Notes: generated from the sequence alone by a model not told the origin. Numbered from the stretch's first letter, positions 1 through 9,490 are shown. The stretch is 64,000 nucleotides of DNA from Nitratireductor kimnyeongensis (GCF_019891395.1 NZ_CP078143.1:248001-312000), one strand, 5' to 3'. Numbers and translations are program-made.

Positions 1-1164
1 CCAGACCTGTTCGTCCTTTTGCTGCTCTCCCTGATCGCGGGCTGTGCAAACCCGCACGCTTCCCGTCTGATAGCGGAAAGGATCGCGCCCGCACGCGCTG
101 ATCAGATTGCCGGGAGCCATGGCATTTTCATCGCCACCAATCGGATGCAGACCAACAAACCGGGCGAGATATTCGCCGGCGGGCGGGCGCCGGAGCCAGC
201 CTTTGCAAAGGTAGAGATCACGGTGCCCACCGTGCATGAAACCGGGAAAATGGAGCTTGCTCCCAATCCTCGCATCGCCGATCCCGCTCGATATTTTGCG
301 GCTCAGCGCGCCATACTCTTTCCCGGTGAAAGCGATTTCGAAAATGCACTCAGGGACGATATCGCCGCGCACAACGGACGCGCACTCGTCTTTATCCATG
401 GTTACAACACCGGCTTCGATGACGCGGTCTACCGCGCCGCACAGATCTTTCACGATTCAAAATATGCCGGCACACCGATCCTGTTCTCCTGGCCGTCGGC
501 CGGGCGCACGATCGATTACGTCTATGACAGCAACAGTGCTACTTCAGCACGCGACGCGCTGGAAGAGACGCTGCAGACACTGGCCCGTGCCGGCGCACGG
601 CGCATCGACGTGGTGGCACATTCCATGGGCAGTTGGGTGACCATGGAGGCGCTGCGTCAGTTGGCCCTTTCCGGAGATCGTGACCTCGGCGGGCGCCTTG
701 CCGACGTCATCCTCGCCTCTCCAGACATCGATATCGATGTGTTTAAGGGGCAGATGCGGCGCTATGGAGTGCCAAAGCGCCCCTTTGCTGTTCTGACGTC
801 CCAGAATGACAGAGCGCTCACACTGTCCGGATTCATTGCCGGCAATCAGCCCCGGCTTGGTGATTATCGCGATGCAGAAGACCTGACATCTCTCGGCGTG
901 ACGGTGATAGACGTCACGAAAGTTTCCTCCGGAGACTGGCTCAATCATACCAAGTTCGCGGAAAATCCGGTTCTGGTACGCCTGCTCGGAGAGCGCCTGT
1001 CCAGCGAAGGGGAATTAAACGAAGGCGATGACGACGTCGTCATCGGCCAGATGGAGACTCTGGTGCGCGGCCTGGGGCAGACCTTCGGATCCGCGGCCGA
1101 CATCGTGATCACCACGCCGCTCACCGTCATCGAACTGGCCACTGGTCAGGGCCGACGCCGCTAG
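1..1164 (+). CDS. Alpha/beta hydrolase (DUF900-like), lipoprotein, 5'-truncated by window edge
   Basis: The reading frame is open from base 1, so the true start lies left of the window. The first codon that could start inside is TTG at 19. The N-terminus is a hydrophobic stretch ending in LIAGC, a lipobox, so the mature protein is probably a lipid-anchored periplasmic or outer-membrane hydrolase. Counting from the TTG, an FIHGYNT motif (about 125-131) and the nucleophile elbow AHSMGS (Ser about 202) mark an alpha/beta hydrolase of the DUF900 kind. The substrate is unknown. It ends 8 bp before the convergent adenine deaminase gene. Family membership is fairly sure; function is not. Confidence 0.8.
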   Translation, partial: PDLFVLLLLSLIAGCANPHASRLIAERIAPARADQIAGSHGIFIATNRMQTNKPGEIFAGGRAPEPAFAKVEITVPTVHETGKMELAPNPRIADPARYFAAQRAILFPGESDFENALRDDIAAHNGRALVFIHGYNTGFDDAVYRAAQIFHDSKYAGTPILFSWPSAGRTIDYVYDSNSATSARDALEETLQTLARAGARRIDVVAHSMGSWVTMEALRQLALSGDRDLGGRLADVILASPDIDIDVFKGQMRRYGVPKRPFAVLTSQNDRALTLSGFIAGNQPRLGDYRDAEDLTSLGVTVIDVTKVSSGDWLNHTKFAENPVLVRLLGERLSSEGELNEGDDDVVIGQMETLVRGLGQTFGSAADIVITTPLTVIELATGQGRRR

Positions 1165-1172
1165 CCCCCTAC

Positions 1173-2990
1173 TCAGAGAAACAGGTCGACCTTGCGGAAA
1201 GTCGACACATCGATGATGCCGGTGTCGGAAATCCTGAGTTCCGGGATCACCACCAGCGCCAGAAGCGAGTGCTGCATATAGGCGTTGTTGAGGGCGCACC
1301 CCATCTTGCGCATGGCTTCGGTCAGTTTCGCAGTCTTGTGAGCCACCGTTTCCGCCCGCTCGTCCGACATCAGACCGGCAATCGGCATCTCGACAAGGGC
1401 GAGCTCGCGCCCCTTCGAGAAGAGCACCACACCACCACCGACTTCACCCAGTCGGTTCGCAGCCTTCGCCATGTCCTGCTTGTTGGTCCCTACGACGATC
1501 ATGTGGTGCGAATCATGCGCGACCGTAGAGGCCAAAGCACAATCCTGCATATAACCGAAACCGGAGACAAAACCGTTCGTCACCATTCCGGTAGCGCGAT
1601 GTCGCTCAACGAGAGCGATCTGACAGACGTCATTGCGACGATCCATTGCGACGACGCCGTCTTCAACCTCAAGTTCGGCCTCAAGCGCCCGCGTCGGCGC
1701 CTGATTTTCGATCACACCGATCACCCGCACCCGCACATGGCTTGCGCCTTCCGGCGCTGCAATGTCGAAATCTTCCGCCGTAAGCTCCTTGCCGAGCCGC
1801 ACGGTGTTTTTTGCCTTGTCGGGGTAGTCATAGACAGGGATATCCGCTTCCAGCCGGCCGCCCCGCGCCAGCCTCACGCCGCGTGCAAAAACCTCATCAA
1901 TCGCAAGTTCGGCCAGATCCGAGACAATGAGGAAATCCGCGCGCCGTCCCGGTGCGATGGAGCCCAGCTCACGCTCGAGCCGGAAATGTTCGGCGCTGTT
2001 GATGGTCGCCATCTGGATCGCCGTCACCGGTTTCAGCCCCTGGGCAATCGCGTGGCGCACCACACGATCCATATGACCATCTTCTACCAGCGTCCCGGAG
2101 TGGCTATCATCGGTGCACAGAATGAAGTTGCGCGGATCGAGCCCTTGCTCCGTCACCGCCTTGATCTGGCTCGCAACATCGTACCAGGCGGACCCCAGCC
2201 GCAACATGGCCTTCATGCCCTGCCGCACCCGCGCGATGGCGTCCTCGGCGCGCGTTCCTTCATGGTCGTCCTCTGGTCCACCAGCCACATAGCCATGAAA
2301 CGGCAGACCAAGATCCGGCGAGGCATAATGCCCCCCAACCGTCTTTCCCGCTTTCACGGTCGCGGCAATCGCTCCACACATCGTGACGTCGTTTGCGGCA
2401 ACACCCGGGAAATTCATCACTTCCCCAAGACCGACAATGTTCGGCCAGCCCATGGCCTCCGCCACATCCTCGGCTGTGAGTTCGGCACCGGCGTTCTCCA
2501 ACCCCGGCGCGGACGGCACGCAGGACGGCATCTGCACGAACACGTTTATCGCCTGCGCCATCGCCTCGTCGTGCATCAGCCGCACGCCATCGAGGCCGAG
2601 AACGTTGGCGATTTCGTGGGGGTCGATGAACATGGAGGTCGTGCCATGGGGGATTACGGCACGGCAGAATTCCGTCACCGTCACCATGCCGCTTTCCACA
2701 TGCATATGCGCATCGCACAGCCCCGGAACCAGATAACGCCCCATGGCGTCGACCACCTTCGTCGTCTCACCGATGGTGTGGCTTGCGTCCGGCCCGCAAT
2801 AGGCAAAACGCCCCGCGACGATGGCAAGGTCGGTAGCGGGAATCACTTCGCCTGAATGCACATTCACCCAGCGGCCATTGCGCACCACCAGATCAGCAGG
2901 CGACCGCCCCATGGCAACGTCGACGAGAAGCGGAGCAACCGCGTGCCAGGGTTTGAGATCGGCGGACGGCACGGGTTTGCGGTCGGGCAT
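1173..2990 (-). CDS. ade: Adenine deaminase
   Basis: Amidohydrolase-superfamily enzyme converting adenine to hypoxanthine plus ammonia in purine salvage. At 605 residues it has the usual length for Ade. Visible marks are the N-terminal metal-dependent hydrolase strand, the metal-ligand motif DAHMHVESG near residue 94, and the Ade-type segments around DPHEIANVLG and GLGEVMNFPGV. The C-terminal domain ends with the long IDVSTFRKVDLFL tail. The start has a GAGG Shine-Dalgarno sequence about 6 bp upstream. It lies 115 bp downstream of the TetR-type gene on the same strand, so the two could be co-transcribed. The xanthine phosphoribosyltransferase gene at 12.1 kb serves the same salvage network. 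Confidence 0.95.
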   Translation of the reverse strand: MPDRKPVPSADLKPWHAVAPLLVDVAMGRSPADLVVRNGRWVNVHSGEVIPATDLAIVAGRFAYCGPDASHTIGETTKVVDAMGRYLVPGLCDAHMHVESGMVTVTEFCRAVIPHGTTSMFIDPHEIANVLGLDGVRLMHDEAMAQAINVFVQMPSCVPSAPGLENAGAELTAEDVAEAMGWPNIVGLGEVMNFPGVAANDVTMCGAIAATVKAGKTVGGHYASPDLGLPFHGYVAGGPEDDHEGTRAEDAIARVRQGMKAMLRLGSAWYDVASQIKAVTEQGLDPRNFILCTDDSHSGTLVEDGHMDRVVRHAIAQGLKPVTAIQMATINSAEHFRLERELGSIAPGRRADFLIVSDLAELAIDEVFARGVRLARGGRLEADIPVYDYPDKAKNTVRLGKELTAEDFDIAAPEGASHVRVRVIGVIENQAPTRALEAELEVEDGVVAMDRRNDVCQIALVERHRATGMVTNGFVSGFGYMQDCALASTVAHDSHHMIVVGTNKQDMAKAANRLGEVGGGVVLFSKGRELALVEMPIAGLMSDERAETVAHKTAKLTEAMRKMGCALNNAYMQHSLLALVVIPELRISDTGIIDVSTFRKVDLFL

Positions 2991-3105
2991 GGGAATCCTC
3001 CAGATGAGGCCGATACTTTCGCAAACCAGCGCGGTTCACGCCAGCCCCGTTTCGGCCTGCTGGACACTTCCGCGTCTGGCAATGTCCATGAAATGAGGAA
3101 CAGCT

Positions 3106-3708
3106 CTATCGAGCAATCGTGTCCCAGGCAGCGATGGCGCTGTCGACCACACGTTCGAGCTCTTCGGCCGTTGCACCATCCCGCGCGCGGATCGACAGGC
3201 CATGCATGACGGTTGCGTAAAACGCTGCAACACTCTGCGGATTGACGCATTCTGGCACATCACCATCGGCAATTCCGCGCTCCACTCGGCGGCGGAAACC
3301 ATCTTCACCGCAGCGCCTGTTGTCGGCCAGAAAGCGGCAGACCGGATTGTTTTCCGGCGCTCCGGCAAGAGCGGAGATCACAACCATGCAGCCGCGCGGA
3401 TTGTCTGGATTGGTGTAGCTGCGCGCATTCACGCGCAAGGCCGTTTCGATGGCAGCGCGGGCGGTCGTCCCGTTTTGCAGAGCCTCGCTCACAGGAGCGC
3501 CCTCTTCACGCTCATAAAGCTCGATCGCTTCACGAAACAGCGTTTCCTTGCAACCGAACGCCGCATAAAGGCTCGGCTTGTTGATGCCCATCGCTTCGGC
3601 GAGCTCGCTCACCGAGGCCCCTTCGTAGCCGCACGACCAGAACACCCGCATCGCCCGATGCAGGGCCTCATTTCTGTCAAAAGCTCTGGGTCTGCCGCGA
3701 CCAGCCAT
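3106..3708 (-). CDS. TetR/AcrR family transcriptional regulator
   Basis: A 200-residue one-domain regulator. The N-terminal helix-turn-helix (about residues 5-55) reads GRPRAFDRNEAL then EGASVSELAEAMGINKPSLYAAFGCKETLF, the classic TetR DNA-binding signature. The C-terminal ligand domain resembles TetR_C_13/AcrR members near SDR and oxidoreductase genes. I chose ATG at 3708 because the protein then begins MAGRGRPR, standard for the family; a TTG at 3717 would add three residues. It is divergent from the SDR gene at 3809 and probably represses both itself and that gene through the 91-bp shared intergenic region. The inducer is unknown. Confidence 0.9.
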   Translation of the reverse strand: MAGRGRPRAFDRNEALHRAMRVFWSCGYEGASVSELAEAMGINKPSLYAAFGCKETLFREAIELYEREEGAPVSEALQNGTTARAAIETALRVNARSYTNPDNPRGCMVVISALAGAPENNPVCRFLADNRRCGEDGFRRRVERGIADGDVPECVNPQSVAAFYATVMHGLSIRARDGATAEELERVVDSAIAAWDTIAR

Positions 3709-3717
3709 CTCAATCAA

Positions 3718-3808
3718 CCTTTTGTACCAAGGCGTAAATAATTCTCTTGACCCGATTTCTCAAGCCTGACTATTTTTATAACGTTCGGTACATAAATAGG
3801 AGACACAC
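3718..3808. promoter_or_regulatory. Divergent tetR/SDR promoter region with candidate operator
   Basis: For the rightward gene a -35-like TTGACC (3747-3752) and a -10-like TATTTT (3771-3776) are 18 bp apart. A Shine-Dalgarno TAGGAGA (3797-3803) precedes the ATG at 3809. GTACC at 3724-3728 and GGTAC at 3787-3791 are inverted copies, and TTTAT/CATAAA flank the second. These are candidate TetR half-sites; the assignment is inference from position only. Confidence 0.45.
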
Positions 3809-4567
3809 ATGACCGAGACCCAAATCAGGCAGGATTTGCGGGGAAAGGCGGCATTGGTAACGGGCGGCAGCCGTGGCATAGGCGCGGCAATCGCCCACCG
3901 CCTGGCAGCCCGTGGTGCGGACGTCGCCATCACCTATGCGGCAAGCACCGCAAAGGCTGAGAGCGTCGTGGCGAAGATCGAGGCTGCCGGTCGCCGCGGC
4001 CTCGCCATCCGGGCCGACAGCGCCGATCCCCGCGCCATCAAGGCAGCGGTTGACACGGCGGCGGAAACCTTTGGCCGTCTGGATATTCTTGTGAACAACG
4101 CCGGCATCTTCCCCTACGGCCCACCCGATGAGGTCACCCTGGAGGAGATCGACCGCACGATCGGCATCCACGTGAAGGGCGTTTACGTTGCCTCACAAGC
4201 TGCCCTTTCGCATATGAGCGAAGGTGGACGAATCATCTCCATCGGTTCCTGCTTCGCCCAGCGTGTTCCTCATGGCGGGGTCACGCTCTATTCCATGAGC
4301 AAGTCCGCTTTGATCGGCTTCACGAAGGGGCTGGCCCGTGATGTCGGCTCGCGGGGCACTACCGTAAATGTGGTCGATCCCGGATCGACTGATACCGACA
4401 TGAACCCGGCGGACGGGCCCGGTGCCGACGGTCAGCGCGCCCTCAATGCTGTCGGCCATTATGGCGCTCCCGACGACATTGCCGCCATGGTCGCTCATCT
4501 TGCCAGTCCCGATGGACGATACATCACCGGCGCCGCGCTCGCCGTGGACGGGGGCAGCAACGCCTGA
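3809..4567 (+). CDS. SDR family NAD(P)-dependent oxidoreductase
   Basis: Classical short-chain dehydrogenase/reductase, 252 residues, cytosolic. The cofactor loop TGGSRGIG spans residues 18-25, the NNAG motif is at 96-99, and the catalytic Ser147, Tyr161 and Lys165 (YSMSK) are all present. A C-terminal ITGAALAVDGG ends the fold. It resembles 3-oxoacyl-ACP reductase-like SDRs often found opposite a TetR gene and induced by toxic carbonyls. Substrate cannot be told from sequence. Its start is supported by a good Shine-Dalgarno sequence 6 bp upstream, and it is probably controlled by the divergent TetR protein. Confidence 0.9.
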   Translation: MTETQIRQDLRGKAALVTGGSRGIGAAIAHRLAARGADVAITYAASTAKAESVVAKIEAAGRRGLAIRADSADPRAIKAAVDTAAETFGRLDILVNNAGIFPYGPPDEVTLEEIDRTIGIHVKGVYVASQAALSHMSEGGRIISIGSCFAQRVPHGGVTLYSMSKSALIGFTKGLARDVGSRGTTVNVVDPGSTDTDMNPADGPGADGQRALNAVGHYGAPDDIAAMVAHLASPDGRYITGAALAVDGGSNA

Positions 4568-4701
4568 ACACCACTTTGTCAAACCCATTGTGGAAACCAA
4601 TGGGGCGGTCATGCCGCTCCTCTCTCCCCCTCCCCGGTCTGCAGCGCATCGCCAAACCTGTTATGAGAGGATAATCACCCGATTCTCCCGACAGGCCCGA
4701 C

Positions 4702-6504
4702 GTGACCGCTGATCCGACCCATATCCTCAAAACTGTCTATGGATACGAAAGCTTTCGAGGACGCCAGGCCGAAATCGTCGACCACGTCATCGCCGGCCAT
4801 AACGCGTTCGTTCTGATGCCGACGGGTGGCGGAAAGTCGCTCTGCTATCAGATCCCCGCACTCTGCCGTCCCGGCCTCGGCCTTATTGTCTCGCCGCTCA
4901 TCGCACTCATGGCCGATCAGGTCGCTGCATTGAAACAAGCCGGCATTAGGGCGGCCGCGCTCAATTCAAACCTCCCCCCCGAAGCCCGCCAGGCCATCTG
5001 GCGCGCCATGGGCAACGGGTCGCTCGACATTCTGTATGTGTCGCCGGAAACCCTGCTGCGCCCTACGGTCCTGGACCGGCTGAAACAGGTTCCCCTGTCG
5101 CTCGTCGCTATCGACGAGGCCCACTGTCTCTCCCAATGGGGCCATGATTTTCGCCCGCATTACCGCCAGCTGGACGCACTGGTCACCGAATTTCCCGACA
5201 CGCCCCGCATGGCGCTCACGGCAACGGCCGATGCGCCCACCCGCGCGGAAATCATCGCCCATCTGGACATTTCCGAGGGCGACAGTTTCATCGCCGGTTT
5301 CGACCGCCCCAACATCCATTACGCGATCGAGGAAAAGGACAACCCGCGCCGTCAGCTCCAGCGCTTTCTGGAAAAGCACAAGGATGAGAGCGGCATCGTC
5401 TACTGCCTGTCCAAGCGAAAAACAGACGAAACCGCCGCCTGGCTCCAGTCGCAGGGCTACAACGCGCTCGCCTATCATGCAGGCATGGACCGCGAGGCGC
5501 GCGAAGCCAACCAGACACGTTTCCAGCGCGAGGAAGCGGTCATCATGGTCGCCACCATCGCGTTCGGCATGGGCATCGACAAGCCAGATGTGCGCTTCGT
5601 CGCCCATCTCGATCTGCCCGGCAGCATCGAGGCCTATTATCAGGAGACGGGCCGCGCCGGCCGCGATGGCCTGCCATCGGAAGCTATGATGCTCTATGGT
5701 TTCGACGATATCGCGTTACGCCGCCGGTTTATCGACGAATCCGACGCATCCGACCAGCGCAAGCGCATGGAGATGCAGAAGCTGGACACGCTTCTCGGCC
5801 TGGCCGAAACCGCTCAGTGCCGCCGCCAGGTGCTGCTCAACTATTTCGGCGACCATTGCGAACCCTGCGGCAACTGCGACACCTGCGCCAATCCGCCAGA
5901 ACGTTTCGACGGTTCCATCGCTGTGCAAAAGGCGCTGTCCTGCATCTACCGCACCGGCGAGCGCTTCGGGCAGGCTTATATCGTCTCCGTGCTGCTTGGC
6001 GCAGACGACGAGCGCATCGCGCGTTTCGGGCACGACCAGATTTCTACCTACGGGATCGGCAAGGAACACGACCAGCGCACCTGGCGCTCCATCCTCCGCC
6101 AGATGGTTGCCCACGGCTTTGTCGATGTCGATTTCAGCGGACATGGCGGCCTTTCCATTTCCGAGCGCGGCGCGCAGTTCCTGCGAGAAAAACCAACGCT
6201 GATGCTGCGCGTGCCTCGTCCGGCTGCGAAAGGCAAAAACCGCCGCTCGTCCGGCAATGAAGCCGCCACGGCCCTGGCCCCGGCGGATGCCGAACTGTTC
6301 AGGGCATTGCGTGAAAAACGCATCGAGATCGCACGGGCTCAAAACCTGCCGCCCTATGTCATTTTCCACGACCGAACGCTGATCGAGCTGGCCACGGCTC
6401 GCCCCGCCTCACGCCGCGCGATGGCAGGCATCTCCGGCATCGGCGAAGCCAAGCTCGACCGTTATGGCGAGGCCTTTCTGGATGTGATCGCAGGCCACGG
6501 GTGA
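4702..6504 (+). CDS. recQ: ATP-dependent DNA helicase RecQ
   Basis: 3'-5' DNA helicase for recombination and replication-fork repair. The 600 residues match bacterial RecQ in length. Walker A TGGGKS is at 41-46, the DEAH box at 138-141 followed by the RecQ-specific CLSQWGHDFRP, and helicase motifs V-VI (AFGMGIDKPDVRFV, QETGRAGRDG) lie around 288-323. The RQC zinc cysteines cluster at 373-395, and a C-terminal HRDC-like domain (ELFRALREKRIEIA, then ISGIGEAKLDRYG) completes the architecture. The start is GTG at 4702. Single gene; the 134 bp before it hold no other gene. Confidence 0.97.
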   Translation: MTADPTHILKTVYGYESFRGRQAEIVDHVIAGHNAFVLMPTGGGKSLCYQIPALCRPGLGLIVSPLIALMADQVAALKQAGIRAAALNSNLPPEARQAIWRAMGNGSLDILYVSPETLLRPTVLDRLKQVPLSLVAIDEAHCLSQWGHDFRPHYRQLDALVTEFPDTPRMALTATADAPTRAEIIAHLDISEGDSFIAGFDRPNIHYAIEEKDNPRRQLQRFLEKHKDESGIVYCLSKRKTDETAAWLQSQGYNALAYHAGMDREAREANQTRFQREEAVIMVATIAFGMGIDKPDVRFVAHLDLPGSIEAYYQETGRAGRDGLPSEAMMLYGFDDIALRRRFIDESDASDQRKRMEMQKLDTLLGLAETAQCRRQVLLNYFGDHCEPCGNCDTCANPPERFDGSIAVQKALSCIYRTGERFGQAYIVSVLLGADDERIARFGHDQISTYGIGKEHDQRTWRSILRQMVAHGFVDVDFSGHGGLSISERGAQFLREKPTLMLRVPRPAAKGKNRRSSGNEAATALAPADAELFRALREKRIEIARAQNLPPYVIFHDRTLIELATARPASRRAMAGISGIGEAKLDRYGEAFLDVIAGHG

Positions 6505-6752
6505 GACTCCCAAGTTAAGTCGTCCCTACTGGAAGTGATCGACAGAGAGCAGTTGTTTGCCGGCTTACTTTACGTTAATCTTTGTGAATTAATCGTAACA
6601 GCAATCATCTCAGAAAGGATCTGCACAGTAAATATTCGACATCCTTCGCGCCGCAGAAATGGCAGATCCACTCAGTTTCCTGAATATAAGGGATGTGGAC
6701 CACATAAAAAAAAATAAAATGCGGTGCAAAAACGCCAAATATTGAGGGGCGC
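6505..6752. promoter_or_regulatory. AT-rich upstream region of the autotransporter gene with an inverted repeat
   Basis: This 248-bp stretch is clearly lower in GC than its flanks. TTACGTTAAT (6570-6579) and ATTAATCGTAA (6588-6598) form an imperfect dyad with an 8-bp spacer. This could be an operator or part of the promoter. A Shine-Dalgarno-like GAGGGG lies just before ATG 6753. A 60-codon open frame here has no coding character. Confidence 0.3.
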
Positions 6753-9224
6753 ATGCATTCCCGCACATCAAGCAAGAAATTGACCGCGATTCTATTATCC
6801 GGAAGCGCTCTTGCGAGCGTGCTCGGTTGGCCGGTTTCCAGCGCACACGCCGCCTGCAGTCTCGTGCCGACAGCCGGCAACGATGTGTTCATCTGCGACA
6901 GCGGAACGCACGGCGGCAACCTGGTGGACCTTTCAGGAGACAATTCCCTTACAATGCCTGCTGGTGGCACCGGCATCATAAATGGCGACGTGACATTCGG
7001 TCCCGGCGTTGACACGGTCGAGGTGCATTCGGGCGCGATCAACGGACAGCTCCAACAGGGCGACGGCATCGATGATTTCATCATGACCGGAGGCCAGATT
7101 GACAGCCTGAACCAGGGCGGACATTTCGATACATTCTTCATGTCCGATGGCCACATCGTCAATTACTTCGACGACGGCGACGAAGCGGTCATGACCGGAG
7201 GGCGCATCGGTCGTGTCGATATGAAGCTCGCCAACAACATTTTCGATATGTCTGGTGGCACCATCGATGGCAATCTTGTCGCCGGGTTCGGGCACGACAC
7301 GATCATCCTGTCCGGTGGCTCCATCGGTGGCAACATCAGTGTCAGCGGAGGCACAGATCGCGTCACAATCACCGGCGGTTCTGTTGGCGGCGACATCCGG
7401 TTGAGCGTGGGATCCGACACGCTTCTGTGGGATGGTGGCGGCAGCATCGGCGGCGATGTGGATATGGGCGGTGACGACGATACCGCAACGCTACGCAACC
7501 TGAACGATACCAATCTCGCGGGCATGAATGCGTTTCTCGGTGGCCTTGGCACCGATGACTTGACACTCGAAGGCGTGGTGACCGACACCCCCGACCGTTT
7601 CCAGACACTGGAAACCGTCAATGTGAACGCAGCATCCGCACTGACATTCGCGGGCGGTGAAACACTCACCCTCGGCGACAGCGGGACGGGCACCGGCACC
7701 GTGAACATCGATGCATCCAGCACTCTGTTCGGCGGCTCTGCAAATGGCGGCATCAATGCGTTCGGCGCCGGCCAGCGCGCGAATGTTCGCAATGCCGGCA
7801 CCATCGATCTGACCAATGGCGGCGACAGTGCAACCGATACTTTCACCATCACCGGCGATTACCACGGAGATGACGGCAAACTCTCTTTGAACACGGTGCT
7901 GGGAGACGATACATCTTCCTCAGACAAGCTGGTGATTGCCGAGGGGAGCGCTGGCGGTTCCACCGGCATTTCTATCGTCAATGCCGGCGGCAGCGGCGGC
8001 GCTACGGTTCAGGACGGGATCATGGTCGTCGAGGCCACGGGAAGCGGCACGACTGCCGCCGGAGCCTTCTCCCTCAATGACCGCGTCGCGGTCGGTGCAT
8101 TCGAGTATCAACTGTATAGAGGTGGTGTTTCAGCCGGGACGCAGGAAAACTGGTATCTGCGCTCGACCATCGTCAACCCGACCTCGCCCACTGTGCCGCA
8201 GCCCGCTCCGGGGCCGGTCACGCCTCCCACTCCAGGCGCGACCCCTGTGACAGGCGGGACGGTAGCACTCTATCGTCCGGAGGTAGCAGCCTATTCCGCC
8301 GTTCCACCCGCCCTGCAGCATCTCGCAGCGTCCACGCTTGGGACGTTCCATGAAAGACGCGGTGCGCAACCATTTCTGCGGGATGGCGATGCGGTTTTGC
8401 CAGCGAGCTGGGGGCGGTTTTTCGGCCAGAACGTGGAAAGCAATTGGGATGGCACCGTCGCACCGGGTTTTGACGGCAGCTTGTTTGGCTTTCAACTTGG
8501 TCAGGACCTGATCGAAAGGGATAGCGGCAATGGTCACGTGGATCGAGCCGGAATCTTTCTCAGTCATGCACGATTGAACGGTGACACCACTGGTCAGGCC
8601 GTTGGCTGGAATGACATGGCGGTCGGCGAACTCGATTTGCATGGCACCAGCCTGGGCGGCTACTGGACGCATGTTGCGCCCGATGGCTGGTATCTGGATG
8701 GCGTGGTGATGGGCACCTGGTTTGGCGGAGAGACACGATCCAGCGCCGGCGAGGCCATTGATGTGGATGGGGCCGGTATCGCAGCCTCTGTCGAGACAGG
8801 TTACCCCGTCGCCATCAACGATCGCTGGAACCTGGAGCCGCAGGCCCAGTTGATCTGGCAACATCTTTCCCTCGACAACCAAAGCGACCGATTTTCGACC
8901 GTCACCTTCGAAACGAACGACGTCGTGACCGGGCGGTTGGGAATGCGTTTTGAGGGAGATTTTCAAACCGAAGGTGGTCGCGGCCTGAAACCATATTTCA
9001 AGGCCAATCTCTGGCACACATTCTCGGCAGATCAGAACCTGCATTTCGATGGAGATGCGATCACAACAGAGCTCGAAGGCACATCACTTGAACTTGGTGC
9101 AGGGCTTGTCGCGAACCTCACCAAACAGGTGGGCCTTTTTGCAACTGCCGATTACACAACGAACATCGGCGGTGAGAAGAAGGAAATATTCGAGGGCAAT
9201 CTGGGCCTGAGCATCACGTGGTAA
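6753..9224 (+). CDS. Autotransporter outer-membrane protein (type Va secretion)
   Basis: 823 residues. A signal peptide (about 1-33, ending SSAHA) is followed by a Gly/Asp-rich passenger. Residues about 76-247 are nine consecutive 16-21-residue repeats of the form I-x-G-x-(L/V/I)...G-x-D-T...GG, as expected for a beta-helix. A Pro-rich linker (about 490-510) leads to a C-terminal autotransporter beta-barrel (about 540-823) that ends with a terminal Trp, the outer-membrane insertion signal. The passenger would be exposed on the cell surface or released. No protease or lipase triad is obvious, so adhesion or a structural role is more likely. It is a single gene with an AT-rich promoter region. 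Confidence 0.9.
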   Translation: MHSRTSSKKLTAILLSGSALASVLGWPVSSAHAACSLVPTAGNDVFICDSGTHGGNLVDLSGDNSLTMPAGGTGIINGDVTFGPGVDTVEVHSGAINGQLQQGDGIDDFIMTGGQIDSLNQGGHFDTFFMSDGHIVNYFDDGDEAVMTGGRIGRVDMKLANNIFDMSGGTIDGNLVAGFGHDTIILSGGSIGGNISVSGGTDRVTITGGSVGGDIRLSVGSDTLLWDGGGSIGGDVDMGGDDDTATLRNLNDTNLAGMNAFLGGLGTDDLTLEGVVTDTPDRFQTLETVNVNAASALTFAGGETLTLGDSGTGTGTVNIDASSTLFGGSANGGINAFGAGQRANVRNAGTIDLTNGGDSATDTFTITGDYHGDDGKLSLNTVLGDDTSSSDKLVIAEGSAGGSTGISIVNAGGSGGATVQDGIMVVEATGSGTTAAGAFSLNDRVAVGAFEYQLYRGGVSAGTQENWYLRSTIVNPTSPTVPQPAPGPVTPPTPGATPVTGGTVALYRPEVAAYSAVPPALQHLAASTLGTFHERRGAQPFLRDGDAVLPASWGRFFGQNVESNWDGTVAPGFDGSLFGFQLGQDLIERDSGNGHVDRAGIFLSHARLNGDTTGQAVGWNDMAVGELDLHGTSLGGYWTHVAPDGWYLDGVVMGTWFGGETRSSAGEAIDVDGAGIAASVETGYPVAINDRWNLEPQAQLIWQHLSLDNQSDRFSTVTFETNDVVTGRLGMRFEGDFQTEGGRGLKPYFKANLWHTFSADQNLHFDGDAITTELEGTSLELGAGLVANLTKQVGLFATADYTTNIGGEKKEIFEGNLGLSITW
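6978..7493 (+). repeat. Nine coding tandem repeats in the autotransporter passenger
   Basis: Encodes residues 76-247 of the autotransporter. The units begin INGDV, INGQL, IDSL, IVNY, IGRV, IDGNL, IGGNI, VGGDI and IGGDV, and most end in a GG or SGG turn preceded by a D-T-hydrophobic strand. Spacing is 16-21 residues, close to one beta-helix turn. Units diverge in DNA sequence, so the array looks old, not recently amplified. Confidence 0.75.
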
Positions 9225-9269
9225 GGCAGCGCCTGCGGTTTCGCCAAAATCCGCCGTAAGCTGGATGGC

Positions 9270-9354
9270 TGGTGCGGACGGCGGGGGTCGAACCCGCAAG
9301 CCCGAAGGCGGCAAATTTTAAGTCTGCTGCGTCTACCAGTTTCGCCACGTCCGC
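9270..9354 (-). tRNA. tRNA-Leu (anticodon TAA), CCA encoded
   Basis: Read on the minus strand, the acceptor stem GCGGACG pairs with CGTCCGC, followed by discriminator A and an encoded CCA (9270-9272). The anticodon stem GCAGA/TTTGC closes a loop CTTAAAA with anticodon TAA. A variable arm and a T-loop GGTTCGACCC are present, as in class II leucine tRNAs. It would read UUA codons, which are very rare in this GC-rich genome. Confidence 0.95.
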
Positions 9355-9432
9355 ACAGGTCAACGACTAGCGGTAGAAACCCTGCTGATCAAGCGGGATA
9401 CGCATGTTCTTCAAAGAATACGCTTGTTCACA

Positions 9433-9467
9433 AAAGACAAAGGGAGGGACCGCGCATGGCGGCCCTC
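9433..9467 (-). terminator. Probable Rho-independent terminator of wrbA
   Basis: GAGGGaCCGC (9444-9453) pairs with GCGGCCCTC (9459-9467), giving nine base pairs with one bulge around the loop GCATG. On the minus strand the hairpin is followed by a T-rich tract (complement of 9433-9443). It lies 24 bp past the wrbA stop codon. Confidence 0.6.
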
Positions 9468-9490
9468 GCCCTGGTGAGGCTGATCTTCGA

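Noticed and set aside
1269..2855. 528-codon open frame on the plus strand opposite adenine deaminase
   Set aside because: Shadow of ade: His/Arg-rich translation without recognisable domains.
6535..6717. 60-codon frame before the autotransporter
   Set aside because: AT-rich promoter DNA with no ribosome-binding site and unlikely codon use.
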